Below, in pieces: positions 9,696 to 20,575 of a stretch of DNA of 64,000 bases. The first letter of the stretch is position 1, and each line of letters starts with the position of its first letter. This DNA comes from Alisma plantago-aquatica. Lineage: Eukaryota > Streptophyta > Magnoliopsida > Alismatales > Alismataceae. The position numbers were made by a program, and so were the translations under genes. The notes beneath the pieces were generated by a model. That model worked only from the letters and a program-made list of their open reading frames with translations, had not been told where the DNA came from and ran no database searches. The DNA lies in the NCBI GenBank assembly GCA_963693085.1, contig OY856409.1:1615491711-1615555710 (forward strand), written 5' to 3'.

Positions 9696-10250
9696 TCTAA
9701 GGCCCTCTAACCCAAGATATCACATCTAAGAGCAAAACACATCTCTCTCATGTGTTCTAAACATCACCAAGGATGCTACCACACAAATAAGATCCAAGAA
9801 AGTCTTATATATATATATATATCTCTCCTCTAGATGATATCAAATAATAAAAGGAACACTCTAGAGACAGTAAATTACATGTTAACCCTTCACTTTAGGT
9901 AAATTGCAATTCACACCAAACCTAACACATGAAACACAAGCATCAACCATACAAGATCAACTTGGAACTTAGGCTTTCCACAAGTTTCCCCTTAACATCA
10001 TTTTATATCTTATGATGCTAAAGCACTGAGGACACACTCATCATGTGACATATTTCAAGATAACTCCTCATCTTGGGTAAATTGCACTCAGGTCCAAAAC
10101 AAGAAAACATTGCTCAAATAGAGCCAAACTTGAAACATAAACATCTCAAATGATAAAAAAAACACCTCAAAAGATTAGATTAAAGTTATAAGAATCTTAC
10201 TTAAGAAAAACAAATAGGGTTATATGAAAACCCATGTCAAGGTCCTTACA

Positions 10251-10800
10251 TGTCATAAACCCGTAACAAGGATTTCGCCCCCGAAATCCCAGGTGCAGGG
10301 AGATGGATACTACTCATACATCACACTTTCAAACTTCCACATAGATCCTTGATGTCAGGGTGATGTCACAAGTCTTTATCAACATACTATTCTTGCATCC
10401 AAGGTCAACATAGGATCTGTTGAACGAGACACATACTCAACTTATCCTTTCCATTATTGGTTGTAGAGTCAACCCTATGCCAGGTGATACTTTCTTAGAC
10501 ATAGAAGCACAATACACACTTATCCATCTCAGGTGTCAACTCTTTCTTATGTATCACCTCCTCAACTTACAACATCATATGGTACGATTCTTGATTCTAG
10601 GAGTTTTCCACACCTTCCTCAAACCTCAGCATGTCTCTTCCAAAGAAGGACTAGAGATACGTTCTGTCATCCACTTGGAACCACAAAACTTATCATGCTT
10701 CCACTGTGCTACTCTGATCTGCCGACCCAACACTAGTCTTACTTGTGCCAACTATCATGCCAACATGTACACTCTCAGTTGTACATCCTTCTGTCATAAG
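10251..10800 (-). pseudogene. PPT and decayed pol 3' end upstream of LTR D1
   Basis: On the minus strand GGGATTTCGGGGGCGAAATCC (10273-10293 region) precedes the LTR. This resembles the sequence between pol and 3' LTR of plant chromoviruses. Upstream, conceptual translation gives fragments like VDDRTYL and GKLLESRIVPYDVV, reminiscent of the integrase C-terminal GKL...GPY pattern, with many stops. No chromodomain could be confirmed. Confidence 0.45.
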
Positions 10801-11746
10801 AAGAGGCCACTTATCCAAGAAAATTATCTCAGAGGTAACCCAAGATGCTATATATCTCCTTAACTGACCTAGATAGGGAGTGGAAACCCTACTTATCCAT
10901 GTACACCCTTTTTTTGGAACAAGACTTCCTTGATCTCTAGGGCAGAGGGATGCGCACACATGGAGGATATCGATAAAAGTGTGGAAGGCTGGAAGCTACC
11001 TGGGAAGCTTTGGATTCTAGCAAGACAAGGATTGACATCCTTTGTCATAAGGCAAAGGAAATAGCTACGTATATGGGTATTCATACGACATCATCATCGA
11101 TCCAGTTGCCCGAGTCATCTGTTAATCTGGTGATTTTTTTGTGGTGTATGTGAGATTTGACATAGATTAGCATAACCTTGTATTGCCATCACCATACTAC
11201 AACCAATCAATATGAGAGTGTTGCTGTGAGTCAACTATCTAACGAATGAGTAGCTGGTTATATTTTTCCTAAAGCTCAACAAGTAGAGAATAAGCAACAA
11301 CTGAAGGAGAGGATTGAGATGATACTTGGTAACATTCAATTTGTGCGAGCAATGGTCATTTCTCCTTATTATGGTTTCTAAAATGATCGATGTCCCATTT
11401 TAAGGCTACATCCTGAAATCAACTAGCTACAACAGAAAAGGATGTGTTTTTGTCCCATCTTGGAAGTAGGGATGACTGAAAGTCCAAAAATAAATTCCAA
11501 CATTCTTGTGTTCTGAAGACACGCTTGTGACCAGTAGGTTTATGCTCCAAGGAGATGAGAAAAGGGCTATGAACGGGGTAGATGGGAGGAAGTACATAAA
11601 CCATAGCATTTTTGAATGAATGTAACCACCAGGTGTTAACCAAGACATGGTCTAGCTTCTCCTACATCAAACCACACTTGAAGGTAAAGAATGACCCTTG
11701 TGCCTTGGTGTCATTCAGATCATCATTAAAAAGTACTTCATTAAAA
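10801..11746 (-). pseudogene. LINE (L1-type) ORF2 fragment, region after the endonuclease
   Basis: Minus-strand translation gives a run typical of plant L1 ORF2: FNEVLFNDDLNDT and GSFFTF, then EKLDHVLVNTWW, then HSPFLISL (endonuclease end), then HKRVFRTQECW, and a GDGNTRLC segment like the conserved D-G-D-x-N-T box. Several stops interrupt it. It continues from the endonuclease start at 14470-14791; the 2.7-kb insertion separates them. No clear RT core follows, and the part below about 11100 is uncertain. ORF2 would nick target DNA and reverse-transcribe LINE RNA. Confidence 0.75.
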
Positions 11747-14469
11747 TGTACACATGAGCATTTGTCAGAGACTTAGAAGGCCCAAGAGAAAAATATGAAA
11801 ATGTTAGGCAATTGTATCAAAGTGTGTTGCAGAAGCAAAAACATACATGAACATTCAACATAACATACACTATCACATTCTCAACATTCAACATGTATAT
11901 TACAAAATTAGTTATTACAACACGATTTACAATTACATATTTAATAAAAATTCCACAACCTATGAATATGTATGCTAACTAGGATCTAGACAATAGGTAC
12001 AACTTGAACACTGCTCACTTCTTGTCCTTTCTCTTATGCTAGCTCTGAACCTAGAAAATACATGAAACAATGAATCGATACACGAGGTGTTGTGAATGTA
12101 GGTGGAAAGATACATACTAACATGCTTTCACAATTAAAAGAATTTGAGAAAGAAAAGAAAGAGTAAATGAAAACATTATTTAATATGATAGTCAGGTAAA
12201 CACAAACTTTTAGATGTATTTTGTTTTCATTGTACTACTAAGTGGTGTCACACTCTATTCCCCCCCACTCCTTGGGCTATGGAGATCCCCCCTTAGGCTA
12301 TGGGGATGTGCCGATGTTATATTTAGAAAGAGAGAGAGAGATTGTAAAAACTTAGTAGCAACAATCCATCCATATTCTTTGCTGTTCTTAGTGACATGGT
12401 GGTGATCAATACTATAAGCATAATACATCCAAGCAATATTCTCAAATAAGAACAGGAAATACATCATAGCTATTTACACAAGAAAACTACTCATATACTT
12501 AGATGAGGCCCACATACCTGAGTTCAAAGATTTCTAACAACTCTTGATCATTTAGATATCTGGTCATCAGCTGATTAATAAAAAATTAACCATCATTAAT
12601 TAAAGGACCATCATTTAACTTGATATTTAGGTCCAAACTAGGGTTTAGCCAAATCAAGGTTGAAATTGTCTTAAACCTACTATTAAATATTTTTATACAG
12701 ATTAGAGGTCATAATTAGGACCTACTTAATTTTTCATAATTTTCTGATGTTGGATATATTTTCTATGATTAATATAGGGTTAAAACATGTGATTTAGGCA
12801 TTAATGAGAAAAGGCCTAACATAGATCAACAAAACCCTAATCAGAGTTCAAAAATGGGTCTCCATCATCATTAAGGTTCTACCACAATTTTTTGAGAGTT
12901 AATATCACCTGGATGTTATTTATTTCACATAATGAACCCTAAGTAGGAATATTACCTTGTATATGAAAAGCCATCAGTAATAATGCCTCAAAGGTCTGAT
13001 CCAAAAGTTTCATAGTAAAAAGGGCATTTTTCTGAATCCATGGCTTATTTTTGGGAATTTAACTAACAAATGAGGAATACATATATTTTTGGGATTTAAA
13101 GGTGATTTACCTGATCAGATGGGTCCATCACATGGGGTGGCGCTCCTGGGTTGGCCCACACTAGCCAACCTACCTCCCTTGGTCATGCTCTAAGCCAATC
13201 CGGTCAATGTCTGACTGACCGATTTGGTTTGTTGGACCAGTCTGCCCCCTGCTTCTCCTCTTTATTGCATATCTCAACTCACGATCAACCCTACGAGGGC
13301 TCACATGAGACTTCCCATCCGTAGCTGAACATCACCGCAAGCAAGCTCACCAGAGAGAAAGGGTGTGAGCTTTCAGGAGCTCCTTTGACTCAGGTGGCTA
13401 GCCATAGCGATGCAACTCCCCAGGATTTCCAATTTGTTGTAAAGGGGAAGAAGACAAGAGGAGGAAGATTGGGTCTGTAGAGTGAGGTTGACGAGGATGG
13501 TGGTCCCCTATAAAGATTGGATGTGGTCGAATCTTCTATTTAAGATCCCTATGTATGCCTTGGGTCAGTTAATGATCCTTATAGATGAAGGGATCAATGG
13601 GAACATCAGTAGGGTGCCTTTGATGCCCTCTCTTTGTCGACTGCTGATGCCTCCTATAGATTCGAGGCTAGTGCAACTTCGGTTCCCTTCCTTCCTAATC
13701 TTCTTTAATACTGGTTCTGTCGTGACTTCTCAGGTTCTGTTGAGAGGAACATGGATGATCAAGACCTTGAAGCTCTGCCCCCTTGTGTTCCTCAAATTTG
13801 GGATGTAGTGGTCTCACCCTCTAGTGGAGATACAAGGCTCCAGGCCCATGGCCTTGCTGGCATTGTGGCGGTCGAGCACATCTCCAACCATGGGTGAATC
13901 TACACATGACTGACAAAGACACAACAACATCGCACCAAGGATACAGAGGCAGCTTAAATCTCCACCATGAACCCTTCTTCCTCCTCCACTATTTTACTGT
14001 TGTGTATGACTGTGGAGAGGTGAGTGCAGGATGAGAGGTTGTTCATTCTCTATATAACCTCAAGACCATTGCAATTGGTTGTTTGGATCTAAAGTGTGCG
14101 GCAGACTCTACCCACCTAGCTAGCCTGACAGATTCCTTGCATGCGCCTACTTCCATAAGATTCCCGATTACAACCACCAACTCCTGGCATTTTGGAGGTA
14201 GGAATAATGGAGCCAAGCCTCGTCTCACACAAATTATCTATTGGACTATAGTCCTCATCCCCAACTAATCAAATAATCTAAGATCTTATATTTTGAATAA
14301 CAATTTACATGTTTAATGTTGAGAAATGTTCATGGTGTATGCTTTTAGTGAATGTTCATGTATGAATATTATGCTTCCACATCGCCCTCTGAAACAATTA
14401 ACTAATGTTTTTGAATTTTTCCTCTCTGGCCTTCTAAGTCTCGAAACGGTAGAATCAGTGGACGTTACA
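11747..14469. mobile_element. 2.7-kb insertion in the LINE with inverted LTR-head-like ends
   Basis: The right end, read on the minus strand from 14469, starts TGTAACGTCCACTG, like a plant chromovirus LTR. The left end, on the plus strand from about 11747, carries a similar sequence in opposite orientation: both share GAGACTTAGAAGGCC, an ACATACATGAACATTCA-like block and a CTCAACATT(A/C)AACATGTA-like block over roughly 170 bp. No matching target-site duplication was found. Around 13400-13480 the plus strand encodes a QDFQFVVKGKK-like piece that resembles a LINE ORF1 end. The interior is otherwise unrecognised. Confidence 0.55.
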
Positions 14470-14791
14470 TGCCTCCTTTCTTCTCATTGACATTTAACAT
14501 AGTATTGAAGTCCCCTACAACCACCCATGCATGACGGATGGTCATTAATATATCTTCCAAGCGCTACCACAAGAACGTTTGTTTGGTTGGAAAGGGGTTG
14601 CCATAAACAACGATCAAGTTCCATTTCTTATTGACACAATAGTGGAGGAATGGGTGGTGATTGAGAATGATCTCAATATCACAGAAGCGATTTTTCCAAA
14701 GTAACCGGATACCACCTGAGAACCCTATCGCTTCCACTCTACGTGAAGCAGAAAAACCAAGCTTGTAGATAATGCTTGTTGTAGTGGAGCT
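14470..14791 (-). pseudogene. LINE ORF2 endonuclease domain fragment
   Basis: Minus-strand translation reads YKLGFS, then EAIGFSGGIRLLW, then LIVVYGNPFP, and WVVVGDFNTMLNVNEKKGG, the ordered motifs of the plant L1 apurinic-type endonuclease. Its start lies at 32917-33036 on the far side of element B, and joining across the GAGCT duplication restores continuity. It ends at the 14469 insertion. Confidence 0.9.
14787..14791 (+). repeat. Left target-site duplication of element B (GAGCT)
   Basis: GAGCT directly precedes the LTR start TGATGAATG and is repeated exactly at 32912-32916 after the 3' LTR end ...CACGTCA. It shows that B entered an existing LINE as a complete element. Confidence 0.95.
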
Positions 14792-15030
14792 TGATGAATG
14801 TATATTCATCATGAAATTCAATTATCACTTTGGGACCAATTCAACTTTATACATACTATTTCACTCAATATGAATCATAATGTGCAAAACTACTTAGTTG
14901 ATTCGATTATCAAGGGTTTAACTAAACATCATTCATTTAATACATGTTTTGACAAAGCTGAACAAGTAGTCAAGGTCCACCTTCATCCCTGGCTCCGATC
15001 AAGATATCTAACCAAGCAATTCCACCCATT

Positions 15031-15226
15031 CGGTCTCAAGACCATTTAAACCCATGTGGTCTCAAGACTGTTTGAGCCCATGTGGTGTCAAGACCGTTTG
15101 AGCCCATGCGGTCTCAAGACCGTTTGAGCCCATGCAGTCTCAAGACCGTTCAAGCCCATGCGGTCTCAAGACCATTTGAACCCATGCAGTCTCAAGACCG
15201 TTCGAGCCCATGCGGTCTCAAGACCC
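15031..15226 (+). repeat. Eight-copy 26-bp palindrome array, 5' LTR of B
   Basis: CGGTCTCAAGACCG variants start at 15031, 15057, 15083, 15109, 15135, 15161, 15187 and 15213, exactly 26 bp apart, with spacer TTTGAGCCCATG. The 3' LTR has nine copies, so one unit was gained or lost after insertion. Confidence 0.95.
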
Positions 15227-15299
15227 TTTGAAGCAGTAGAAACCGATTGGAGGCATCACTCAGCCACAAGGAATCGAGTTGTGCATGAACTCAAGGTCA

Positions 15300-15660
15300 C
15301 GAAGTAGAGTCCTAACCATGGCCGTGGTGGTCCAAAACGGCCGCGGTCTTCTACCATCACCACGACTGTGTGATGTGGCCACGACCGTGGTAGACCTAAG
15401 CTTTCACTCGCCACAACCATGGTCGACAAGCCACGAACGTGGCACCCTACCTGCATCGATCCTCTCTCACTTGCCACGCCCATGCGAGGCAGCACGGCCA
15501 TGTGGCAGCTACCTCACCACGACCGTGGTTTCACGCCAAGGCCGTGGCACAATGCCATCAGAGCCTGATTTCTCACCCACCACGCCCGTACAAGGCGACA
15601 TGGCCACGAGACAGTAGCTTTACCACAATCGTGGTGCCTAGCCACGGCTGTGGTGCGTCG
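15300..15660 (+). repeat. CCACG-NN-CGTGG dyad cluster, 5' LTR of B
   Basis: Roughly a dozen irregularly spaced copies of CCACGACCGTGG-like dyads (intact or decayed), for example near 15378 and 15517. The 3' LTR equivalent is at 30598-30920. The arms resemble the CACG/CGTG half-sites used by plant bZIP and bHLH factors; binding here is inference. ORFs across it are by-products of GC-rich repeat sequence. Confidence 0.8.
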
Positions 15661-15929
15661 TCTTCAACCTCCGACCAACACACATTTGCAGCCCCTAAGC
15701 AAGATCGATTGGAGGTGGTTCGTATACTGAATGAGGTCACCCCGAGGCCGTTGCACCTGCAGACGAAGGCCGAAGATCGTTTGCAGATCGGAAGGCTTCA
15801 AGATCGGGTTGACCCAGCTGGTGACGAATTTGTCTACTGTTTGAATCAGTTACAAAAAACCAAATGATCTGTCCAAGACCATTTGCCCTTCTTCGACACG
15901 AGACCGTTAGGCCCTTGTGCGGGTTTCAG

Positions 15930-16270
15930 ATCATTGAATCAACTATCTCCAAGACCGTTTGAGTTGGCTGGAGCGTTGACCGTTTTCTGCTACTGAAGAC
16001 CGTTTGCCCCTTTTTTTCCAGATTGTTTGCTAGCAAAGGTTTATAAACCGTTTGCCCCTGTCTACATACCATTTGAAGAAGGCCATACAAGACCGCACAG
16101 AGCGATTGTTTGCCCAAAACCGTTTGGAGTGATCGTTTGGTAGCAAACGGTCTCCAGACCGTTTGGTAGCAAACAATCTCCAGACTATTTGGAGGAGATA
16201 TTTCAAGACCGTTTGGTCTAAACTAACTGAAACCGTTTGGTTTCTTTTAATCCAAGACCGTTTGGGGTCA
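15930..16270 (+). repeat. Clustered AGACCGTTTG half-sites just upstream of the B promoter
   Basis: At least ten AAGACCGTTTG / CAAACGGTCT half or full palindromes without strict period, the last ending about 17 bp before the TATA box. They belong to the same motif family as the 26-bp array but are more decayed. Confidence 0.8.
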
Positions 16271-16280
16271 GTCCTGTGCC

Positions 16281-16288
16281 TATAAATA
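16281..16288 (+). promoter_or_regulatory. TATA box of the 5' LTR of B
   Basis: CCTATAAATAAGACCCCAAGG, nearly identical to the string in LTR A (4202 onward), lies directly behind the AGACCGTTTG cluster. It is the likely promoter of the genomic RNA. Confidence 0.85.
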
Positions 16289-16816
16289 AGACCCCAAGGG
16301 TCCTCACTTGGACATCGATTCTGGGACGCCGACAGGATGCCTATATATAGATCCGATCCGAAACCAGTCCAGTCCGTGCCAGTTTCATTTCACCTACTTC
16401 CCGTGTTGCAACCAAGGAGGTTGAGGAGAGAAGAAAGATGGAGTAATGGAGACTGTCCGGTCTGTCTTGGAAACTCCCATTCGCGTCCAGATCTGCTCTG
16501 ACACGACGTAAGAGGTTGTATCTACTTCACCGAGCTTAGACTACCCTATGCACTGAGTCCATGGCAGATTTCTCTCTCTTTCTGACTCTTCTTGTTTCTC
16601 TCATCATGAGCGAGTAGTACCTTTTCGTTGGGGTGCGGGGACTAGCCCCACTGCCCATGCAAACTTGTTATATTATTAACCATCCATGGCAATGTATATA
16701 ACTTTTCATTTCGTTACTAATCGCTAAGTTCACTATTTGTTTGTTTGCTTGCTTTCATCATTGTTCTTCCTATGTTGTGAGCATATCTTTATGTAGGATT
16801 GAATGTCGTTTAACAG

Positions 16817-17290
16817 GTTGACTCCCAAACTAGAAACAGAATGGGATTCCTTGAGGTCGTAAGTGTATGATCTGTGAGGGGACGAGCCATCTAGCCTTCG
16901 GTGACGCTTCTGTGAACCTAACGCCTGTATAGGGGGTTCACAACCTTAGTTGGATTTTGTATCTTCTTGTCAATCGTCGATGTTTGCTCGTATATAAATC
17001 GGCTGCTTGCTTATCGATTAGCGTGGTTGACTCCCAACCTAGAAATAGAATGGGGTCCCTTGAGGTTGTAAGTGTATGTTCCGTGAGGGGGCGAGCCATC
17101 TAGCTTTCGGTGATGCTTCTGTGAACCTAACGCCTATATAGGGGGTTCACAACCTTAGTTGGATGTTGTATCTTCAGAGCTGTAAGTATGTGATCCAGAT
17201 GGTGACGAGAAATCTGATGCCAAAGGTGATGCTTACGCGGACCTAACGCCCATATGGGGGGTTTCGCAGCAGCTCTACTTGGATAGTTAT
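16817..17290 (+). repeat. Three tandem leader units with a conserved hairpin (R/U5 of B)
   Basis: Units start with GTTGACTCCCAA at 16817 and 17026 (209-bp period); a third, truncated unit follows about 17172. Each ends in a hairpin: GTGAACC/GGTTCAC at 16912-16918/16935-16941 and 17121-17127/17144-17150, and GCGGACC/GGTTTCGC at 17237-17243/17260-17267. The third unit exchanges T-A for C-G at the second pair. All copies carry CCTAACGCC in the loop. The 3' LTR repeats the set. Confidence 0.82.
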
Positions 17291-17651
17291 ATCTTGCCTG
17301 GATGTTTGATGTTTAGATGTGCTTGCATGAGCAGTAGTGGTGAAACCCGATACCATCCCAGAGATTCCATATCATTGATCTTAATCTAGCTTAAATTCCG
17401 TCTTTATTTTCCTACAATTAATTTAACTAACCTCAAATCAACCAATCATTTTAAATATTAGCCTTAACTCAAACTAGACTAGACTGACAAAGATTCTTAA
17501 AAACGTTGTCCTTTGGGTTCGATCCTTAACTATACTGCGATAAGACTCATCCGCTTGCGGGTGGTATTATTGCACTTTGGTTTTGGTAAAAGCTCGAGGA
17601 TTTCAACCTCGAGTGAGTTTGTTAGTGCGTTCAAAACATCACGTCAAATTC

Positions 17652-17670
17652 TGGCATCGTTGCCGGGGAC
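17652..17670 (+). other. Primer-binding site of element B
   Basis: TGGCATCGTTGCCGGGGAC starts five bases after the 5' LTR. It is one substitution from the TGGCGCCGTTGCCGGGGAC typical of Athila elements, complementary to a plant tRNA 3' end (usually reported as tRNA-Asp). It primes minus-strand synthesis. Confidence 0.9.
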
Positions 17671-17826
17671 AACAAAATCAGTCAGTCAAATCTAATTCTT
17701 TTAAGACTAATCTAGGATTTTGCTTTTTCTTTTGAAACAATCGATCATCTACTTGAATTTGACTCTACTTTGTGGTTCTCATTTTCAAAATCTTTCTATT
17801 TTTAGGTACAACCCAAGGCATAGTGT

Positions 17827-19540
17827 ATGCACCGTTCGGACAGCCCCAGACTCACAACGAGCTTTGATCCCGAGATAGACAGAACTTTCCATCATCAGGA
17901 GATAATCAAGCAAGGATGGTTCAAGAAGAAGAGGTAGCCCGAAGGGTGGCTCAAGCCATCAATGCACAAAGAGAGAGGCTCATGCAAGAATCCAGGGCTG
18001 CGGTTCAGTAGGAAATCCTAGCAGCACAAGCAGCAACACAAGCAACTGAATTACAAAAGGATCTCAGAGAGTTCTCAATCCCGAAAGCTGCGAATGTTCA
18101 TCATCCAGTACAACCTACCCCCATCAATGCTGCCAATTTTGAGATTAGGGCACATTGGATCACATTGTTTCAAAACAACCCTTTCTATGGCAAACAAGCA
18201 GAGGACAACCAAGAACATCTTTTGAGATTCATCGATCTATGTGCTATGACAAAGGAAAATGGAGTCACTGATGATGCCATTCGACTCTGTCTATTCAAGT
18301 ATTCCCTTGCTGATAGAGCCATAAGTTGGTATAATTCATTGCAAAGTGAAATACCCATTACCACATGGGAACAACTCCAAAATGTGTTTCTGGAAACATT
18401 CTATCCTCCATCTCTCACATATGAAATTAGGGTCCGGATAAAAAATTTCACTCAAGTCCCTAGAGAAACTCTCGCTGAAGCGTGGGATAGGTACAAAGAG
18501 CTCCTACGCAAATGTCCACACCACGGAATTCCTAAGAATCAACTCATCAAAATTTTCTATAGGGGTGTGGATTGATGATATTAAGAGGTTTCTAGATTCC
18601 TCGTCTGGAGAAAACTTCATGCGTCAAAGTTATGACAACGCATGGAGAGTCATCACCCTGGGAGCAAAAAAACAAGCCAATTGTGGTAGATCTGTAGGTA
18701 AAGGAGTCTTGAAAGTAGCTATGGCCGAAGCTACTCCCGAGTACAAGTCTATCGCTAAAACCTTGAAGGTCTTAGTCGCCAAGCAAGACCATATTGAATC
18801 ATCTCTAGCTGCTATTGGAAGAGGACGTTCACCCACTCGGCAACCGGAACAGGTGAAGTCCACTTCTCTGTTCTGTGAAGCATGTAAGAGCATTGATCAT
18901 TCCACTTTATCATGCAATGTTCTCTATGATGTTGTACTGAGCAATGTATGTGGACAAGGAGATAATGATCTGATGGAAAATCTTAATGCTATCAACACTA
19001 TTCCTGGGAAAAGTTATTAAAATTCGAATCAGAATAGGAATCACCCATGTTTTCAATATGGAAACCCGTATGGAGCAGTAAACTCGCATCAATTTGGTTC
19101 AAACAATCAACCAAGAGGCCCACCATGATTCCAGTATAATCAACAATAGAATTTTGGGATTCAAGGAAATTTCAAGGGGAACTTTCAGAATAGGAACTAC
19201 AATAATTATCAAAACAACTCTCAGTATCAAAATCTTAATCAACAGCAAGGACAGCAAGCAGGACCCATCTCTTCTGATGAAAAGCTATCAACCATTGAAA
19301 AAATGTTGCAAACTCAGCAAACTATGATAGCCAACCAACAAGCTCAGTAGAAAGCTATTGAATCTCAACTAGCTCAACTTGCAGCTAGCATAAAGCCACC
19401 TACTAGAGTCTTTGCTGGCCAACCCGAGAACAATCCCAAGCATCTTGAACAGTTGAAGGCAGTCACCACCAGGTTAGGAAAATACTATTCGAATCCCCCC
19501 AGTAAAGACACATGTGGTTATTACAGACGAAGATGAACCT
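17827..19540 (+). pseudogene. Gag of element B, broken
   Basis: Probable start ATG at 17827 (MHRSDSPRL, then a DPEIDRTFHH stretch usual near Athila Gag N-termini). A frameshift follows near 17890, TAG at 18009-18011, another frameshift near 18570 and further stops from 19018. The capsid part reads NQEHLLRFIDLCAMTK then ISWYNSLQ then FLETFYPP, the retrotransposon Gag fold. The zinc knuckle is CEACKSIDHSTLSC (CX2CX4HX4C) near 18875. A Gln/Asn-rich tail follows. Gag would form the cytoplasmic virus-like particle. Confidence 0.88.
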
Positions 19541-19640
19541 GTGATGGTCCAAAACTCAACAACACTAGAGTCTCAATCAAAAAATGAAAAGATAGATAAG
19601 GGAAGTCTTGAGAAATCTACTGATGAAGAAACTAAAACAC

Positions 19641-20575
19641 CATAACCTGATATTCTTGTATATAAGACTCGTATACCCTTCCCAGCCCGTCTAAGGAAAA
19701 CCAAGCTCGATACCAGATTCAATAAGTTTAAGGAGGCTATGAAGAAACTTCATGTTGATATACCCTTCTTAGATGCTCTGGCTAAGATACCAGCCTGGAC
19801 TAAGTACCTAAAGTCACTCCTAACCAGGAAGTATATAACTGAGGAATATGAGACAATAAAACTAGCGACAACTACACTGGATATCATATTGAGCAAGATG
19901 CCCAAGAAACAAAAATACCCGGGATCCTTTGGAATCTCATGTCATATTGGTGATTCATCATGCAAGAAAGGATTGGCAGATCTAGGTGCAAGCATCTCTA
20001 TTATGCCGCTTAGCCTATGCAAAAGATTAGGATTTGCATAATTGCTTCCTACTGGCATGACTATACAGGTTGCATACAATTCGATAAAATGTCCGCTAGG
20101 AATCCTCGAAGATGTCCCGGTCAAGGTAGGCAAGGACACATATGTTCCATGCGACTTCGTCATTTTGGATATAAAAGAAGATGCCAGATATCCTCTCATT
20201 TTTGGTCGTCCGTTCCTCGCCACTGCAAGATCCCTGATTGATGTTGAAGCTGGTACCTTACTGCTCAGATTAGGAAAAGAAACTTTCGAATTTAAAGTTT
20301 TTGAAAGTATGAGAAGACCAAGTATGCAGGAAGAAGTCTATCTGATTGACAGCATTGAACAAATGTCACTTCTGACTCAAGAGCATCATGAATCAAACGA
20401 TCCCTTGGAAATTGCTCTAACAAACCCATTAGTGGATGAACCAATCGACGAACGAGTAAAGGATTGCATAGAATCCCTCGACTCTGCTAAAGAAGATGTT
20501 GGAGCCAATAGTGAAGAACTCAAGGCTATGGAACTACAGAAGAAACAAGCGAAAAACCAGAGGTTCCCGAAATGA
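19641..20575 (+). pseudogene. Aspartic protease region of element B, one in-frame stop
   Basis: The N-terminal linker LDTRFNKFKEAMKKLHVDIPF is followed by the retropepsin-like domain with active-site DLGAS near 19980 and IFGRPFLATA near 20200. TAA at 20039-20041 interrupts the frame between them. The frame ends at 20573-20575, overlapping the RT frame start by four bases in another frame. It would cleave the Gag-Pol polyprotein. Confidence 0.88.

Larger units (their letters stand above)
5641..10250 (-). mobile_element. Chromovirus-like 3' LTR D1 (minus strand), 5'-complete
   Basis: Read on the minus strand from 10250 it starts TGTAAGGACCTTGACATGGG and follows the start of solo LTR D2 (TGTAACATCCCTGACCTGGG). 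Further colinear matches include the AATTTACCC/AAGGGTTAAC blocks and a GAGTATGTGGGG block near 6150. The last part of the LTR seems missing or diverged. No coding region is recognised inside. It holds a 31-bp minisatellite, a degenerate array and a short (TA)n at 9805-9822. To its right lie a PPT-like stretch and the end of pol, which makes it a 3' LTR. Confidence 0.72.
14792..17646 (+). mobile_element. 5' LTR of element B
   Basis: Begins with the palindrome TGATGAATGTATATTCATCA (8-bp arms) and ends ...ATCACGTCA. In order it holds an 8-copy 26-bp palindrome array, a CCACG/CGTGG dyad cluster, scattered half-sites of the first palindrome, the TATA box at 16281, and leader repeats at 16817-17290. 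The open frames across it do not resemble known proteins. Confidence 0.95.

Noticed and set aside
10420..10863. 147-codon plus-strand ORF
   Set aside because: Composition is ordinary, no motif is recognised, and the minus strand there carries the decayed pol end of D1 and LINE sequence.
15279..15867. 112- and 142-codon ORFs in LTR B, and 30806-31117 in the 3' LTR
   Set aside because: They cross the CCACG/CGTGG dyad cluster in overlapping frames and are not preserved as one frame between the two LTRs.
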